From Platerodrilus igneus (Eukaryota > Arthropoda > Insecta > Coleoptera > Lycidae): a stretch of DNA of 64,000 bases. The DNA lies in NCBI GenBank assembly GCA_036346225.1, contig JARFIW010000881.1:1961001-2025000 (forward strand), given 5' to 3'. The position numbers and the translations under genes are program-made. The notes below the pieces were generated by a model. That model was not told the origin of the DNA. It searched no databases and saw nothing but the letters and a program-made list of their open reading frames with translations. Each line of letters opens with the position of its first letter. Position 1 is the first letter of the stretch. Shown here one piece after another: positions 21,210 through 32,066 of the stretch.

Positions 21210-21537
21210 CTATATTTTCCATCTTTCAATTACTAGCTCGATTTGAAATGATCATTTGGGCTGTGCATAAAGGTCTAAGTTATTATTTCATTTTATTCAC
21301 TATAATACGATAGTATTTATCAACTTACCTTGTGTAATTAACTACCTAAAATATTTATATATTTAATACTTCGCTTATAGCCCTAATTTTGAGCGTAGCT
21401 TCCTGTCTATAACTGGCATAAGTCAAAAATTGACAATGTCAGATATGATTGACAAAAATGCCGAACGTAATTGAAAGTTAGGTTGATGTATAGTCGTGTA
21501 CACGATTTAAATTTGCAAACATCTCAATTGTGTCATC

Positions 21538-21611
21538 GGCCTCGGTGGCGTAATTGGTAAACGCATGGTTCCGGCAAAACTAGGATACAGGTTCAAGTCC
21601 TGTCCAAGACC
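21538..21611 (+). repeat. tRNA-like module 4
   Basis: Start GGCCTCGG, A box TGGCGTAATTGG, loop CCGGCAA, T arm ACAGG/CCTGT with TTCAAGT. The anticodon stem has one mismatch (TGGTT with AACTA). Confidence 0.75.
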
Positions 21612-21698
21612 TTATATTTTCCATCTTTCAATTACTAGCTCGATTTAAAATGATCATTTGGGCTTTGCATAAAAGTCTAAGTTATTATTTCATCTTAT

Positions 21699-21750
<52 letters not shown>

Positions 21751-21751
<1 letters not shown>

Positions 21752-24700
21752 CTGCGGCAACGGTCGTGCGTTGGAACGCCGCTAAAGCGTGCTGTGACTT
21801 CTCTGAATTGGGTAGGATCAAATTTTTGTTAATGAGAATGCATTATGAAATTATAGATTACCATCTTACCTTCCTGTTTCATCTTTGCCTGGCTATCTCA
21901 ACGAAAATTTAACTGTGCAATTTACAAAATGAAGTGAAACACAGCAATCTGAAAAAACATCTATACATTCAAAAACATTTTTCTTTTTCATACAATAAGA
22001 TTTCTAAAAGGGTTTACCGCTTAGGTTCATACAGAAAATAATGCCTACAAGTTACTTAATTAATAGTTTAATTTCTAGCTATTTCTTGTAAAAAATTACA
22101 AAATCCTCTTTAATTCCTACATGAATATTTCGCCTATCTTACCAGGCTGGTTAGGGTGATTGGCCAATAACTCTTGTTCGATAATTTATTAAAGGTCAAA
22201 AATGCTTTGAACTTCAACTTAAAATTTGATGCAAACTATCCGCTTACAGAAAAAGGTTTATACGATTAAAACATATTTTAGTTTACCAATACTAGAATAT
22301 TCCTTTTAGCTACACACGTAGAAATTTATAATTTATATTTGCAATTCTTATGGTCATATAGCACTTATTAAAATCTCATTTCCAATATAATTAACAGTAT
22401 TAAAATTTCTCATTTCCATTTTAAATCTCCATCAGTTTGCAAGAGTGCATCTTCTATTTCTAAATATTTAAGTTTAGAGTAGCTCTTTTATCAAAGAAGG
22501 TTTAATCTTTCAGCACATCACACAACTAATCATGCTCCATCAAATACTTGCATTTGATAACTTTTATGCGTGAAACTACTCAAACTTATTACATATCGCT
22601 TGGCTTAAGGAAAAATCAAACGCGAAGGTTAATTACCTCTGTTTATATACAAAATAATCTCAATACGTTTAGTTAGCGTTAAGCTACCGCTGTCGATGTG
22701 GTTTACGAGCATCGCAAAGCGAATCATTTATCCTTGTCTAAAGGACGAGGTTAATGATCGCGTCTCATTTTATCTTATTGAAATGCGTAAGGCTATAAAA
22801 TAATTCTTATCCATCCCGGTTTTATTTTATTGCATTTTTATACTCAGGCGAGTTTATCGAATAGGGCGTTTATTCGTAATTGACGATTTAATGGTTTTTA
22901 GAAACATATCTTAGTTATTGACGACGTATTTGTCTATCAATAGAGTACCTTAACAATCTATAATATCGTTATATTTAGAAACTTTTAAAATGAAGTAAAA
23001 TGATCTACACAGGGGTCAATTTAATATTTTGGAACCACATAATTATTTTATGTCTTGCAAATGCAAAAAGATTTGCTTACATGGTAACTGAAACGTATTC
23101 TAACGCATCTTTACGCAGGAAAATTAACTGCATAAATAATTGAAGCTTGTAATTGTTTTGCATCCTAATAAAGTACAGATTTCAGTATGATTACATAATT
23201 AATTAGTGCTTCAATTGCTCTCTTCATCCTTTTAAATTCAATAATATTGAAATGGTTTTACGCGAATGTAATAAATGCCTTTTATTTTTCTCATAGAATA
23301 GAAGCTCGTTTTTATTTAGTATAAAATGCTTTATTTACACACGCGCCTTAAAGTTTATATTCGTTTCATAATGTTTTACCATATTCTACACGGGATTTAA
23401 TTAAATAAGGGCTTTTTTATATTTTATATTAACGCGAGTGCAATGAATGACTTTTATTTTAACGATAGTGAAATACGCTTATATTATACAAGATGGAGAA
23501 AAAGTAATATTCGAAAATTTGAATTTTTTCGCGTTGCTTTCCTTTGGGTGGGTTTTATTTATAGAATATGGGTTTCAGTGGCCTCTCGTGACTCTTTGGC
23601 ACATCAATACATATTGCTGTAGATTCCCCAGAGTAGATAGCTTAAAAAAGCTAACATGAATGTTTCAAATTGCCCGTCGTATATTTTTTTTGCTATCCCT
23701 GCTGATTAATAAAACTACTGTAATCATATCTCAAATATATAGTAATAGAAAGTGCCACTTACAAATAATTTTACAGATGCAAAATAATGCACGCATAACC
23801 ACTTTCTCTTAAAAGCAGTATATCAACTATAAAATTAATGAAAATAGCTTACTGTCAACACATCCTGAATACTAGCTATAGAATTGAAAATCTGTTTAAA
23901 ACTAGTCTTGTAATCGACGTTCATATACAAATCCATAATTAAATCTTTCTAATATAAACAAACTTTGCTTTAATAAGTCATGTAATTTAATATCCTGCCT
24001 TTTAAACTTCTCTGAATTCAGCTGGGTTCAATAATCATCCTGTATAGCAGCTAAAAAGTGTATCGTAGGCTTTCCAACCCTTTAAAATTAAATTATACCT
24101 ACTTTTACACACAACTCTTACTTTTAAATTCGTAGAACTTGCACACATAAAATTCTGATCATACAACTTAACTAATTAATCAGTAGAAATGGGTCTTTTT
24201 AGAAATTTAAGCAAAATATGTTTATTTTACCGTTACAGATCTGCTTTGTTGGAATTTTCTAAAACAAATTACCGATCCATGCTCCAAAAGCGCTTAAGTG
24301 GTTTCACAAAGTAAACTTTATTTCACAAATTGACTATATAACGTATAAAATACAAAAACTATTCTAATTATACATGTCTTATTGCAATTTAGAAAACTTT
24401 ATCTTGCGATAGTTTGAATTATTTTTGATTATCTACTTTCTATTTTGAGACTATCCGAAATATGTAAAATAATCTACTCACTCCTAGGTATCAATAAACT
24501 CTTTAGCGCCGGCAATTAGAGTAACACTAATCTTCCAATAAATTTTAATATACGGAAATTTTAGGTGAACTTTCTTTTACAATAGCTTTTAAAATTGCAT
24601 AATCTCCATAATGTATTTATATAACCTCTTTTCCAAATATTTTACATTTCACGTAGCGTATTATCTAATTTTAGTGATCATATGCCAACTCGAAGCTTAA

Positions 24701-24850
24701 ATCAGAACCCTCTTTACTCAACACATTGTAATGTATTTTTTTACGCAGTTACACTTTGCTTATTAATTTAAAATAATATCGCAATAAAATAAAAATATAA
24801 TTTATAAATTTTTGATCACTAAAAATAATTCATAAAATTTACAATAGCAT
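21751..24850. other. 3.1 kb of AT-rich DNA without a recognisable gene
   Basis: Only short chance frames are present (for example 23,447-23,659, plus, 70 codons, no motif). I find no retroelement or transposase motif on either strand. It could be unique intergenic DNA, introns or very old repeats. Confidence 0.4.
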
Positions 24851-25149
24851 ATATGCTCCTCCGCTTTATAGGTCTAAGTTCCTACAATAAGCTTCGTCGA
24901 GTTGTCATTTTGTGGCACTTTTCTATCAGCGTCTGAACAAGTAAGCTGCTATCAGCGGCAAGGAAAGTCAAGATGTTAGACAGGCACATGGCCTGTAATA
25001 CGGTCCGCAAGAAGATAGAATTGTTTTAACCTTCGTGTCGGAATGTGGTTCTTGGCAGTTGTAGCGTGCAGATTTCATTTTGTGTTCTACCTGTAGCTCC
25101 TCAATCGATTCCTGCTGGCCGAAGTATTAGAGGTTCCCTCATCATTAAA
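24851..25149. other. GC-richer patch, no gene assigned
   Basis: A 72-codon plus frame at 25,045-25,263 owes its second half to the minisatellite that follows. No family motif is visible. Confidence 0.35.
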
Positions 25150-25260
25150 ACATGCAATATCAAGGATACTGTTAATATCAAGGATACAGTCAATATCACG
25201 GATACAGTTAATATCAAGGATGCAGATAATATCAAGGATGCAGGAAAAATATCAAGAAAG
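25150..25260. repeat. 18-bp minisatellite
   Basis: AATATCAAGGATACAGTT-type units repeat about six times (reading NIKDTV in one frame). Single-base variants GATGCAG and CACGG occur. Degenerate units continue to about 25,325. Confidence 0.9.
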
Positions 25261-26950
25261 TAAGTAATAGTACGGATACAGTTAAAATCATGGAAGTAAT
25301 ATTATGGATATAGTTAATATCGTAATTGTCATATATAATGCTGAAAAGACAATTTAGTTTGAGATTCAAAATACAAGAAATTTATAGGATGTACTTAAGG
25401 AGGAATTGGTTTGGTTAAACGATGTTTTGTTCAGAAGATTTCTCATAGTTCCAGCGATAAATTCATTCGTAATCATGTGTTTCCTGTTTGTGCATCGCAG
25501 ATGTTTATGGAATATCCCACATCTGATGTCATAGTCTAATTTCTTCTGGTCGTACTGTACTTAGACACGTGTGATATTTAGTCTTTAATCACATTTAAAA
25601 TTATTTAAAAGTTTTACGAAAGATAGAAGGTTGAAGCTTTACCTTGATTTAAGTAACGTAAAAATTATTTAGTAAAAGAAAGATTCCGTTATAAATTTGT
25701 AACCTTGCATAATTTTTAAAGATGGCTATGCAGTTTGCTTATCGTAATTATTTCACAAACAGATAGCGTTAACTACACTGAAAAAGTTGTTATTGACATA
25801 TGATGTCAAAAATATCTAATTATCCAATTTAAATATCACTTGTTATTTTATTCTAATTTAAAAATATATTTAGCAATTTTGAGGTCATGCAATTTGATCC
25901 TTAAACAACGTGATGATTCTTTTTATACATATTAAGTAAAACTAACTCTATGTTGAAAGATGCAATTTTATGAGAACTTAAATAATTAAACTTAATTGTG
26001 AAGTCAACGTAGTACTACAGATGGCTAAAGATTAATATATGTAATATGAATTATTAAGAGAGCTCAAACTTTTTACTAAATTTATTCAGAAATATTCCAT
26101 TTAGAGATCTTTATATATTTTCTTAATACAAAACCATATTAATTTTCTGTTTTATAAACATATTAGATGAACCAGATTATGTTAAAACAAATCAAGTGAA
26201 TTTAATTGAATAGAATCCTTTTTTGCATAACTCTTTTATTATTAAAAATTCAAGTAAAATTTATAGGTCATTCATGAGCAAACATTGTGTCTAAAGATAA
26301 CAAATACCCTGGGTGTATACTTTTGGAACTTAAAATCTATTATTTTATTTTTGGTAAATATTTTTGAGAACACAAACGGTGTCCATGTTGTGCATTTGTT
26401 TGTTCACAGGTTAAGTCGAGACATCTGTATGACATCTGGTAATTGAGATTTTTGGTAAGTGCTTTACAAAGGTGAAATTCAGATTTTGTGGCTATATTAG
26501 TGGTGTAGATTTAAGGTTTCCGCATTCCCCTAATACAAGCACAGATAATTTTTGTAGGTTGTTGTATTGAAAAATACGGTGGCGCTCATTATCTATATTT
26601 TTGGTCATTTGACAACCCATGATCCAAGCTCATGATCTACCCAGAGGTTCAACTTGCTATCTGATACTCACGAAGGAATAATTTTTTGTTTTTAACATAT
26701 TAGCTTCTATGAAGGCAAAGCCTTACTGACGTAACAAATTCTAGACGTTTAAGTTGTTTCATGAATTTTGAGTACGTTATTTTCACACTCAATGTTAATC
26801 TATACAATGTTTCATTACGTATACTATGAAAACTTGTTGTTGTACTACTGTTTCGAGTTATCCAATAATTGGATGAATAAGAAATTAAATTAAAAACATA
26901 GGAGTATTAAACGTTTTCTACTGAAGTTATTAAGAACACAATATAACAAA
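25261..26950. other. AT-rich DNA without a recognisable gene
   Basis: No coding, RNA or transposon motif could be supported in this stretch on either strand. Confidence 0.4.
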
Positions 26951-26954
26951 ATTA

Positions 26955-27630
26955 GAAAATCCAAAACAAAATAAACCGAAGACTTAGAGGCTCTTTATCG
27001 TCACTCTTAAAAACAAAGCACATAGGTTAACAGCTATAGTTTCGATAACTGCCAAAGAAAAAAATTTGTGAATGTATACACCAAAGTAGAAGAAAATTAA
27101 ATAAGGTACTGCTCTGCAGCAGAAGAAATTGAAAAAGAAACAACTATAACTACTAGGTGTATTAATGTCACAGAAATATTCTGGAAAAATCTTGATTTTA
27201 ATAGTCTTATTAAACGGGGCACAGTTATCCATACAAGTGAAGAAGTGAACGACCTTGTTCCAGAAAAAGAACATTTCTGATGAGGTGAAAAATGATTTAT
27301 ATTCACTGGAAGCGAATAACACGAAACTTACAAGTACACTCCTCACAAAATCATAACAAACGGAAGCAGAGTAATAAATTGAGTTGGGCTGTATACTCTA
27401 AGGCACAAGATCGTATATTGCTTGTATTGTAAACAATTTACTGCAATAAATAATACATTTACATCCGGGTACAGTGATTGGAGGATGATAATTCAATATT
27501 TGGTCGGGCATGAAAAAAATGAAGTACATGATAAGGCATTTTTAGCAACTGAAATGTTTAAAAAGATTACCCATACACACATCAATAAAAATAAATACTA
27601 AATACTTGCCTATACAGAATTGCAAACCAG
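26955..27630 (+). pseudogene. hAT/ZMYM-type transposase N-terminal region with zinc finger
   Basis: 26,955-27,350 is a diverged copy of 7905-8340 (NLDF, KRGTVI, SEEVNDL, NDLYSLEANNTKLTSTLL). From 27,385 the sequence reads WAVYSKAQDRI and, after a one-base shift, YCLYCKQF followed by GYSDWR, HEKNEVHDKAF. This is the CxxC...HE..xxH pattern of the TTF/ZMYM zinc finger that precedes the catalytic domain in this hAT group. At 27,632 CAGTAGCGGACTTAGGGG looks like the terminus of another hAT element and ends the homology. Stops and frameshifts make it inactive. Confidence 0.7.
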
Positions 27631-27694
27631 TAGCGGACTTAGGGGAAGGTCAAGTGGAACAAATGCCCCTCCGACACATTTTTGCTAAAGCGCT

Positions 27695-28237
27695 AGTTAA
27701 GGTCCGGGCCTTTGGAGCGGTGTTTTTAAAAACAATTCCAAACACTTAACAATTTTTATTTTAACTTAAAACAGAAATTACAATGGAATTTTGAATAACT
27801 TGTAAAATAACTTTAATTCAAAAACATTTAATTAATTGTAATAGGGTGAGTAGTTTGAACAACGAAGTATGGAGTTCGAAAACTGATTGCCGGGCCTTGA
27901 GCTCCCGGGCTTTTTATAATAACCTGCCCCTCACACGGCTGTGGGAACTTGCAGATCTCATGTCTGCTTTTCTCTTAATTGTACATTTTATTACATTGTA
28001 ACAATATTATTTTTAAGTAATTGCGGTATGTTAACCGCCTGTGACCTGCCACCTGCGGTATCACTGCCCTCTCGGATGCAAAGTTGCATGTTCGTTCTCA
28101 TAAACTGTCGATAACTTCTCTGGGTTATCCTTGTATTACATTTTTGCAATGAACCTATACTTTATTTAACAATTTCTAATAATTCCTATTAGATTCAATA
28201 TATTCAATACATATAGATAATTGGGGGATACAAAACT
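27695..28237 (-). mobile_element. 3' LTR of the errantivirus-like provirus
   Basis: 543 bp, about 95% identical to 35,295-35,837. It begins with AGTT and ends with AACT. The outer flank is GCGCT. The GCCGGGCCTTGAGCTC stretch and the TTTTTATAA that follows may be part of the promoter on the complementary strand. Confidence 0.95.
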
Positions 28238-28246
28238 CCTCCCACC
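28238..28246 (-). other. Polypurine tract of the provirus
   Basis: On the minus strand GGTGGGAGG lies immediately before the 3' LTR, the expected plus-strand primer position. Confidence 0.8.
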
Positions 28247-28305
28247 GCAAATGAAAAATTAAAATTTTACTTAATTTTTAATTACATAAAATTCATTATT
28301 CAGTT

Positions 28306-29398
28306 TCATTTTTTAAAATTTATTGTTTCTAAGGGTATACTTATTGTTTCCTTATTTCTCTTTGTTTTCTTAAATCTAAAACTGTTTCCTTCATTTTTAT
28401 ATCTAAGGTACATTTTATAAAAAACATATATAATTACAAAAATTATTAAAATGATTAACACAATTGTCCAAACGCTTATATTATCATAATGTAACTTTGG
28501 CGTTTTGAGTTCACTTAAATGTTCTTTGTAACTTTCCACTAATTTCATGGCGTGGTTGAGGTCGTCTAAGTCTAGATGCTCTAGCTTTATGGGTTTCTTG
28601 ACTATTTCTTCATCTTCTTGTTGTTCTATCTTTAACTGTAGTTCCGGTAGGTTTGCAAGTTTCTTTGTTGCTATGGGATCTTGATAAACTCTGATTACTT
28701 CGTCTTTCAATTTTACATAACAGTCTTCTTTAAGGGTAATTAATTTGCTTCCGATTAATGCTTGGTTATTTTCATCTTGATTGCAGTGGATGGTTGCTAC
28801 TACTTCTGTTGGGAAAATGGCTATCCATTTGTTTTCTGTAATTTTTTGAATTTTCATGATAGTTATTTGCACTTGATTGGCTACACAGTTTTCGTAATGA
28901 TTTGAAAATTTTAATAGTTGTACTTCACAAGGGCTGTCTTCTTGAATGGTTGTTGTCGTCATCGATTGGCATAAGTATTGGTTTGGTGTTACTTCAGTAC
29001 ATTTTTCGTTTGTATAACCATATCTCAGTTCATTTAGGGATAGGACTTTGGTTTTGGGTATGATTATTTGGTATGTGCTAGTAACTTTCGTTGGAAAAGC
29101 AAATAAATGATAATAATTATAATTGTTACTTTCTACTATCGGGATTTCTATTAAAAATATTATTTCGTTATTCTTAATGTAGCCTTTTACTATAGCTATC
29201 TTTTCAATTATTAGATTGTTTGATTCTGTTACATCAAAAAGTAATTTACTGTTAATTATAAGTGATCTACTTCTTATTAATTCTTTTAAGAAATCGGTTG
29301 GTTCAATAATACTAGAGTGTAGGGTATTTAATTTTGCAAATGTTAATTGGTTTTGTATACTGCCTAATTTAATTGGTAGTATACCGGGGTTGTTTTTT
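28306..29398 (-). pseudogene. Errantivirus envelope-like protein, N-terminally incomplete
   Basis: A frame of about 364 codons is open from 29,398 to the TAA at 28,306; the first Met in it is internal. Features in order are a short N-terminal segment, an ectodomain with spaced Cys residues (CTEV, YLCQ, CEVQ, NCV, IHC, DCY), the NKWIAIFP context seen in Baculo_F/errantiviral Env, and near residue 310 a 20-residue hydrophobic segment rich in Ile/Val. A basic cytoplasmic tail follows. This resembles the C-terminal two thirds of such fusion glycoproteins, which are usually nearer 480-500 residues. Part of the surface subunit with the cleavage site is not seen. It sits just before the 3' LTR, as expected for a spliced env. 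Confidence 0.75.
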
Positions 29399-29412
29399 TA
29401 TCTCTTTTATTA

Positions 29413-29580
29413 TTACTTGGTTATCCGTTCTACCTGGGCGGAGGTTGACTGTAAGGGTGATGATTGTCCATCTGAAATTACAGGGTGTCTTAGGTTTTTC
29501 AAATGAATGTACTTTGTTATTTTGCCGTTGTCTACGACTGCTATGTTTTTATCTGATATTTTCTTAATTTTAAATGGTTT
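29413..29580 (-). pseudogene. Integrase C-terminal tail of the provirus pol
   Basis: On the minus strand a 55-codon frame reads V.DNGK.TKYIHLKNLR and ends with TAA at 29,413-29,415, 15 bases before the env homology. The basic tail with a short SH3-like strand pattern and its position fit the end of Ty3/Gypsy integrase. Protease, RT, RNase H and the integrase core are absent upstream. Confidence 0.55.
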
Positions 29581-30107
29581 TCAATTATTAGTTCGATTTG
29601 AAATGGTAATTCAACTTTAAATACAAGGTTGGGTTTCATTTCATCTTAATAACTATTAATATATATCAAGCATTCATTTGCATTCCAAATGTGGATTATT
29701 CTTCTGTATTAATAATAATATAATTACATGTTTGTATTATTCCGAACGTTGCAAAAATGGGATGATCAAGTTATTAGTACATGAATTATGTATATAACTA
29801 GATTCAATTTCCTTAAATGCAAGACGTAATTGAAAATCATTAACAAGGGCCAAGCTTCAGTAGTATTAAGTATAACATCATCTAAACAATTAGGCTAGAT
29901 AGCTCAATTGGTTAGAGCACTGATCCGGAGAATCAGAGGTTACAGGTTCAAATCCTGCTGTAGCCGTTCTTTTAGTGGTTTTCAATTACTAGTTTGATTT
30001 GAAATGGTAATTCAACTTTAAATACAAGGTTGGGTTTCATTTCATCTTAATAACTATTAATATATATCAAGCATTCATTTGCATTCCAAATGTGGATTAT
30101 TCTTCTG

Positions 30108-30113
<6 letters not shown>
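29575..30113 (+). repeat. 401-bp tRNA-like monomer with partial second copy
   Basis: The stretch from about 29,577 to 29,710 recurs almost exactly at 29,978-30,113, an offset of 401 bp. The tRNA-like module lies between. Tail phrases (CAATTACTAG..TGATTTGAAATG, then TTTCATCTTA) and GACGTAATTGAAAAT match the 402-bp family at 20.3-21.7 kb, so this is a homologous monomer with a different tRNA-like head. (TA)n follows at once. Confidence 0.88.
29893..29965 (+). repeat. tRNA-like module 5, well-folded cloverleaf
   Basis: 73 bp. Acceptor GGCTAGA pairs with TGTAGCC (one mismatch), D stem GCTC/GAGC is perfect, anticodon stem CTGAT/ATCAG is perfect with loop CCGGAGA, and T arm ACAGG/CCTGC encloses TTCAAAT. 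The loop would give GGA at 34-36, but C33 and the short variable region (tRNA-Ser has a long one) argue against a true tRNA-Ser. I take it as the head of a SINE-like monomer. Confidence 0.7.

Positions 30114-30152
<39 letters not shown>
30114..30152. repeat. (TA)n microsatellite
   Basis: About 20 TA units between the tRNA-like monomer and the truncated piggyBac coding region. Confidence 0.97.
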
Positions 30153-30156
<4 letters not shown>

Positions 30157-30995
30157 GCAAAGATTTGGATGGGCATGATTTATCAGACGATCTGAAGAAG
30201 TACTCTAAGCCAACCCAATCTGTACTTAGGCTCGTGAAACCAATTATCGGCACAAATCAAAACATAACGGCCGATAATTGGTTTTCTTTCATAGAGTTGA
30301 TAGATGCATTAAAGAAAGCAAAACTCACTTATGTAGGGACTCTGAAGAAAAGCAAGAAAGAGATTCTTCCAGAGTTTCTTCCAAAACAAACAAGGGATGT
30401 AGGTTCATCTTTATATGGATATACCAATAGAGCAACAATGTTACCTTATGTGACGAAAAAAAATAAAGCTGCCATACTAGTTTCTTCTGTTCACCGCCAA
30501 GAAGGCCCTGACAATGGTAAACCAGAAATAATTTCCTATTACAATAATACAAAAGGAGGTGTGGATAGTCTTGATGAAAAATGTAGTATTTATTCATCGG
30601 GTCGAAGGACAAGGCGATGGCCTATGGCTATCTTTTTCAGAATGGTGGACATTTCTTCTGTAAATTCTTATTTACTTCATCAGTCATACAGAGATAATCC
30701 CAAGCTGACCAGATATAATTTTGTTAAACAATTAGCAATGCAATTGATTAAACCTGAAATGGAACGCAGATTACAGAATATTCGCATCGCACGTGAAGTC
30801 AGGGCGTGTATTAGGAGAGTGTTGCAAATAAAAGAAGACTATAATGCTGGCGAAGAAGAAAAATTTAAAGTCAGAAAAGCGTGCTGAAGGTGCCCTGCGA
30901 GTAAAAGAAGAAAGACATTCCATTTTTGCATTATATGTAAGATTCCCATTTGTATGGAATGTACAAAGAGAGTATGTATAGACTGTGCTGCTTGA
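30153..30995 (+). pseudogene. piggyBac transposase, C-terminal half with Cys-rich domain
   Basis: From the first codon after the (TA)n, the frame reads NQNITADNWF, then KAKLTYVGTLKKSKKEI, TKKNKAAILVSS.H, the KPEI..YYN.TKGGVDSLDE block with a catalytic Asp, and RRTRRWPMAIFF, all classical piggyBac signatures. TGA at 30,885-30,887 interrupts, but the same frame continues for 36 codons with the terminal cysteine pattern C..C...C..C....C..C and a TGA stop at 30,993. The enzyme would cut and paste at TTAA. The N-terminal half is missing. It lies inside the errantivirus-like provirus on the opposite strand. Confidence 0.88.
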
Positions 30996-31391
30996 GAAAC
31001 ATGTCAAAAAAACCGGATGCAGTTTCTTAAATTATAAGTTGTTTTTAGAGTAATACCTGTTTTTTATGTTTATTTAGGTTTATATTTACCTATTTAGTTA
31101 CAATATAATAATATTTTTTATAGTTTTTCTCTGTACGTTCCATAAGGCAATAGTATGTCAAAATAATGTAAAGATGCATTCCAAATAAATCTGCTTGTAA
31201 AAGTACATCTTAATTTATTATAAATTTGTTTAAACGTGCGGGCCTAAACATTTAGGGCTCAAATAATATTATTATATTGTCACAGTTGGAAATATTTAGA
31301 TTTTTGATGTTATTTTGCATTTTTGAAAAAAGGGGTCATTCTGACCACACGTCTGTGTCGGCGTGACTTTGTATGTACGTCTGTAGTTAAG
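30996..31391. other. piggyBac 3' flank up to a TTAA
   Basis: No gene. A sub-terminal stretch at 31,322-31,360 (GGGGTCATTCTGACCACACG) is palindromic in part, as piggyBac ends can be. TTAA occurs at 31,387-31,390, immediately before the 93-bp repeats, and may mark the element end. Confidence 0.4.
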
Positions 31392-31575
31392 GGTTATATG
31401 TTATGGTAAGGCTTAAGCAACGAATCGCTACCAACATGCCAGACCGCTACCTAATTGTGAGTTATGTCATGGTGACGTTTATTAAATTATATGTTATGGT
31501 AAGGCTTAAGCAACGAAACGCTACCAACATGCCAGACCGCTAACTAATTGTGAGTTATGTCCTGGTGACATTTAG
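31392..31575 (-). repeat. 93-bp tandem repeat, two copies, at the 3' end of a LINE
   Basis: Two units containing TATGTTATGGTAAGGCTTAA, CATGCCAGACCGCTA and GTGAGTTATGTC, 93 bp apart. They directly follow (on the minus strand) the 3' end of the LINE at 31,590-32,065. The same unit occurs five times at 59,011-59,475, also against a LINE tail. Confidence 0.92.
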
Positions 31576-31589
31576 TTAACTGATTTTTA

Positions 31590-32065
31590 TTATTTTTTTT
31601 TGTTTTCGAACTTACTTAAAGTCGGTTTGATGCAGCTTTAAATTCTTTTCTATTCTGAGCTAGTCTAAAAAGGTCTACATACCCTTCAGAACCTAAATCT
31701 CTAATAATTTGACTAATATAGCTTTGTCCAGGCCTACCTACTCTATTTTTATTTGGTAGTCTATAGTCTAAGACTTTACTAAATAGTCCCTCATGTCTTA
31801 ACTGGTGCCCTATCATTCTTTCTCTCCTGATCTTCAATTGTTTCACATACAGGGTTCCTCACCTATCCTTCTATAAACTTCCTCATTTGTTACTTTATCT
31901 GTCCAACTAATCTTTAACATTCTCTTATAACACCAAGTTTCAAAAACTTCTATCTTTTTCTTATCTACTTCTTTAATTGTCCAAGTCTCACTACCGTATA
32001 GTAGAACGCTCCATACGTACGACTTTATGAAACTTTTTCTATTATCTAAACTAATACTATTAGCT
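31590..32065 (-). pseudogene. RTE-like LINE C-terminal fragment
   Basis: The minus strand reads a palm-end block with YGSETWT, then KKKIEVFETWCYKRMLKISWTDKV and, after a short break near 31,850, the C-terminal tail RRERMIGHQLRHEG, GRPGQSYISQIIRDLGS and RLAQNR..F.AASNRL with a stop near 31,616. This tail is typical of arthropod RTE-like LINEs. The right junction at about 32,066 abuts the end of gag, so the LINE is a 5'-truncated insertion or deletion partner inside the provirus. Confidence 0.82.
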
Positions 32066-32066
32066 A

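Larger units (their letters stand above)
20286..21750. repeat. Array of 402-bp monomers with tRNA-like modules, including one inverted copy
   Basis: The phrase CAATACGTTAGTATTATCAA begins at 20,383 and again at 20,785, which is 402 bp apart. The tRNA-like modules starting at 21,136 and 21,538 are also 402 bp apart. Each monomer holds, in order, a block with ACTAC.TA.AATATTTATATA, a GAGCGT.GCTTCCTGTC block, AACGTAATTGAAAGTTAG, a tRNA-like module, and a tail CAATTACTAGCTCGATTTGAA. Between about 20,870 and 21,088 one monomer is inverted, with (TA)n at the palindrome centre (20,841-20,868). (TA)n also closes the right end (21,705-21,750). No coding frame is present. Confidence 0.88.

Noticed and set aside
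25045..25263. 72-codon frame with KDTVNI repeats
   Set aside because: The repeated part is an 18-bp minisatellite; the first half has no recognisable homology.
29893..29965. Functional tRNA gene
   Set aside because: C at position 33, an acceptor mismatch, a GGA reading inconsistent with the short variable region, and location within a repeated 401-bp unit all argue for a tRNA-derived repeat.
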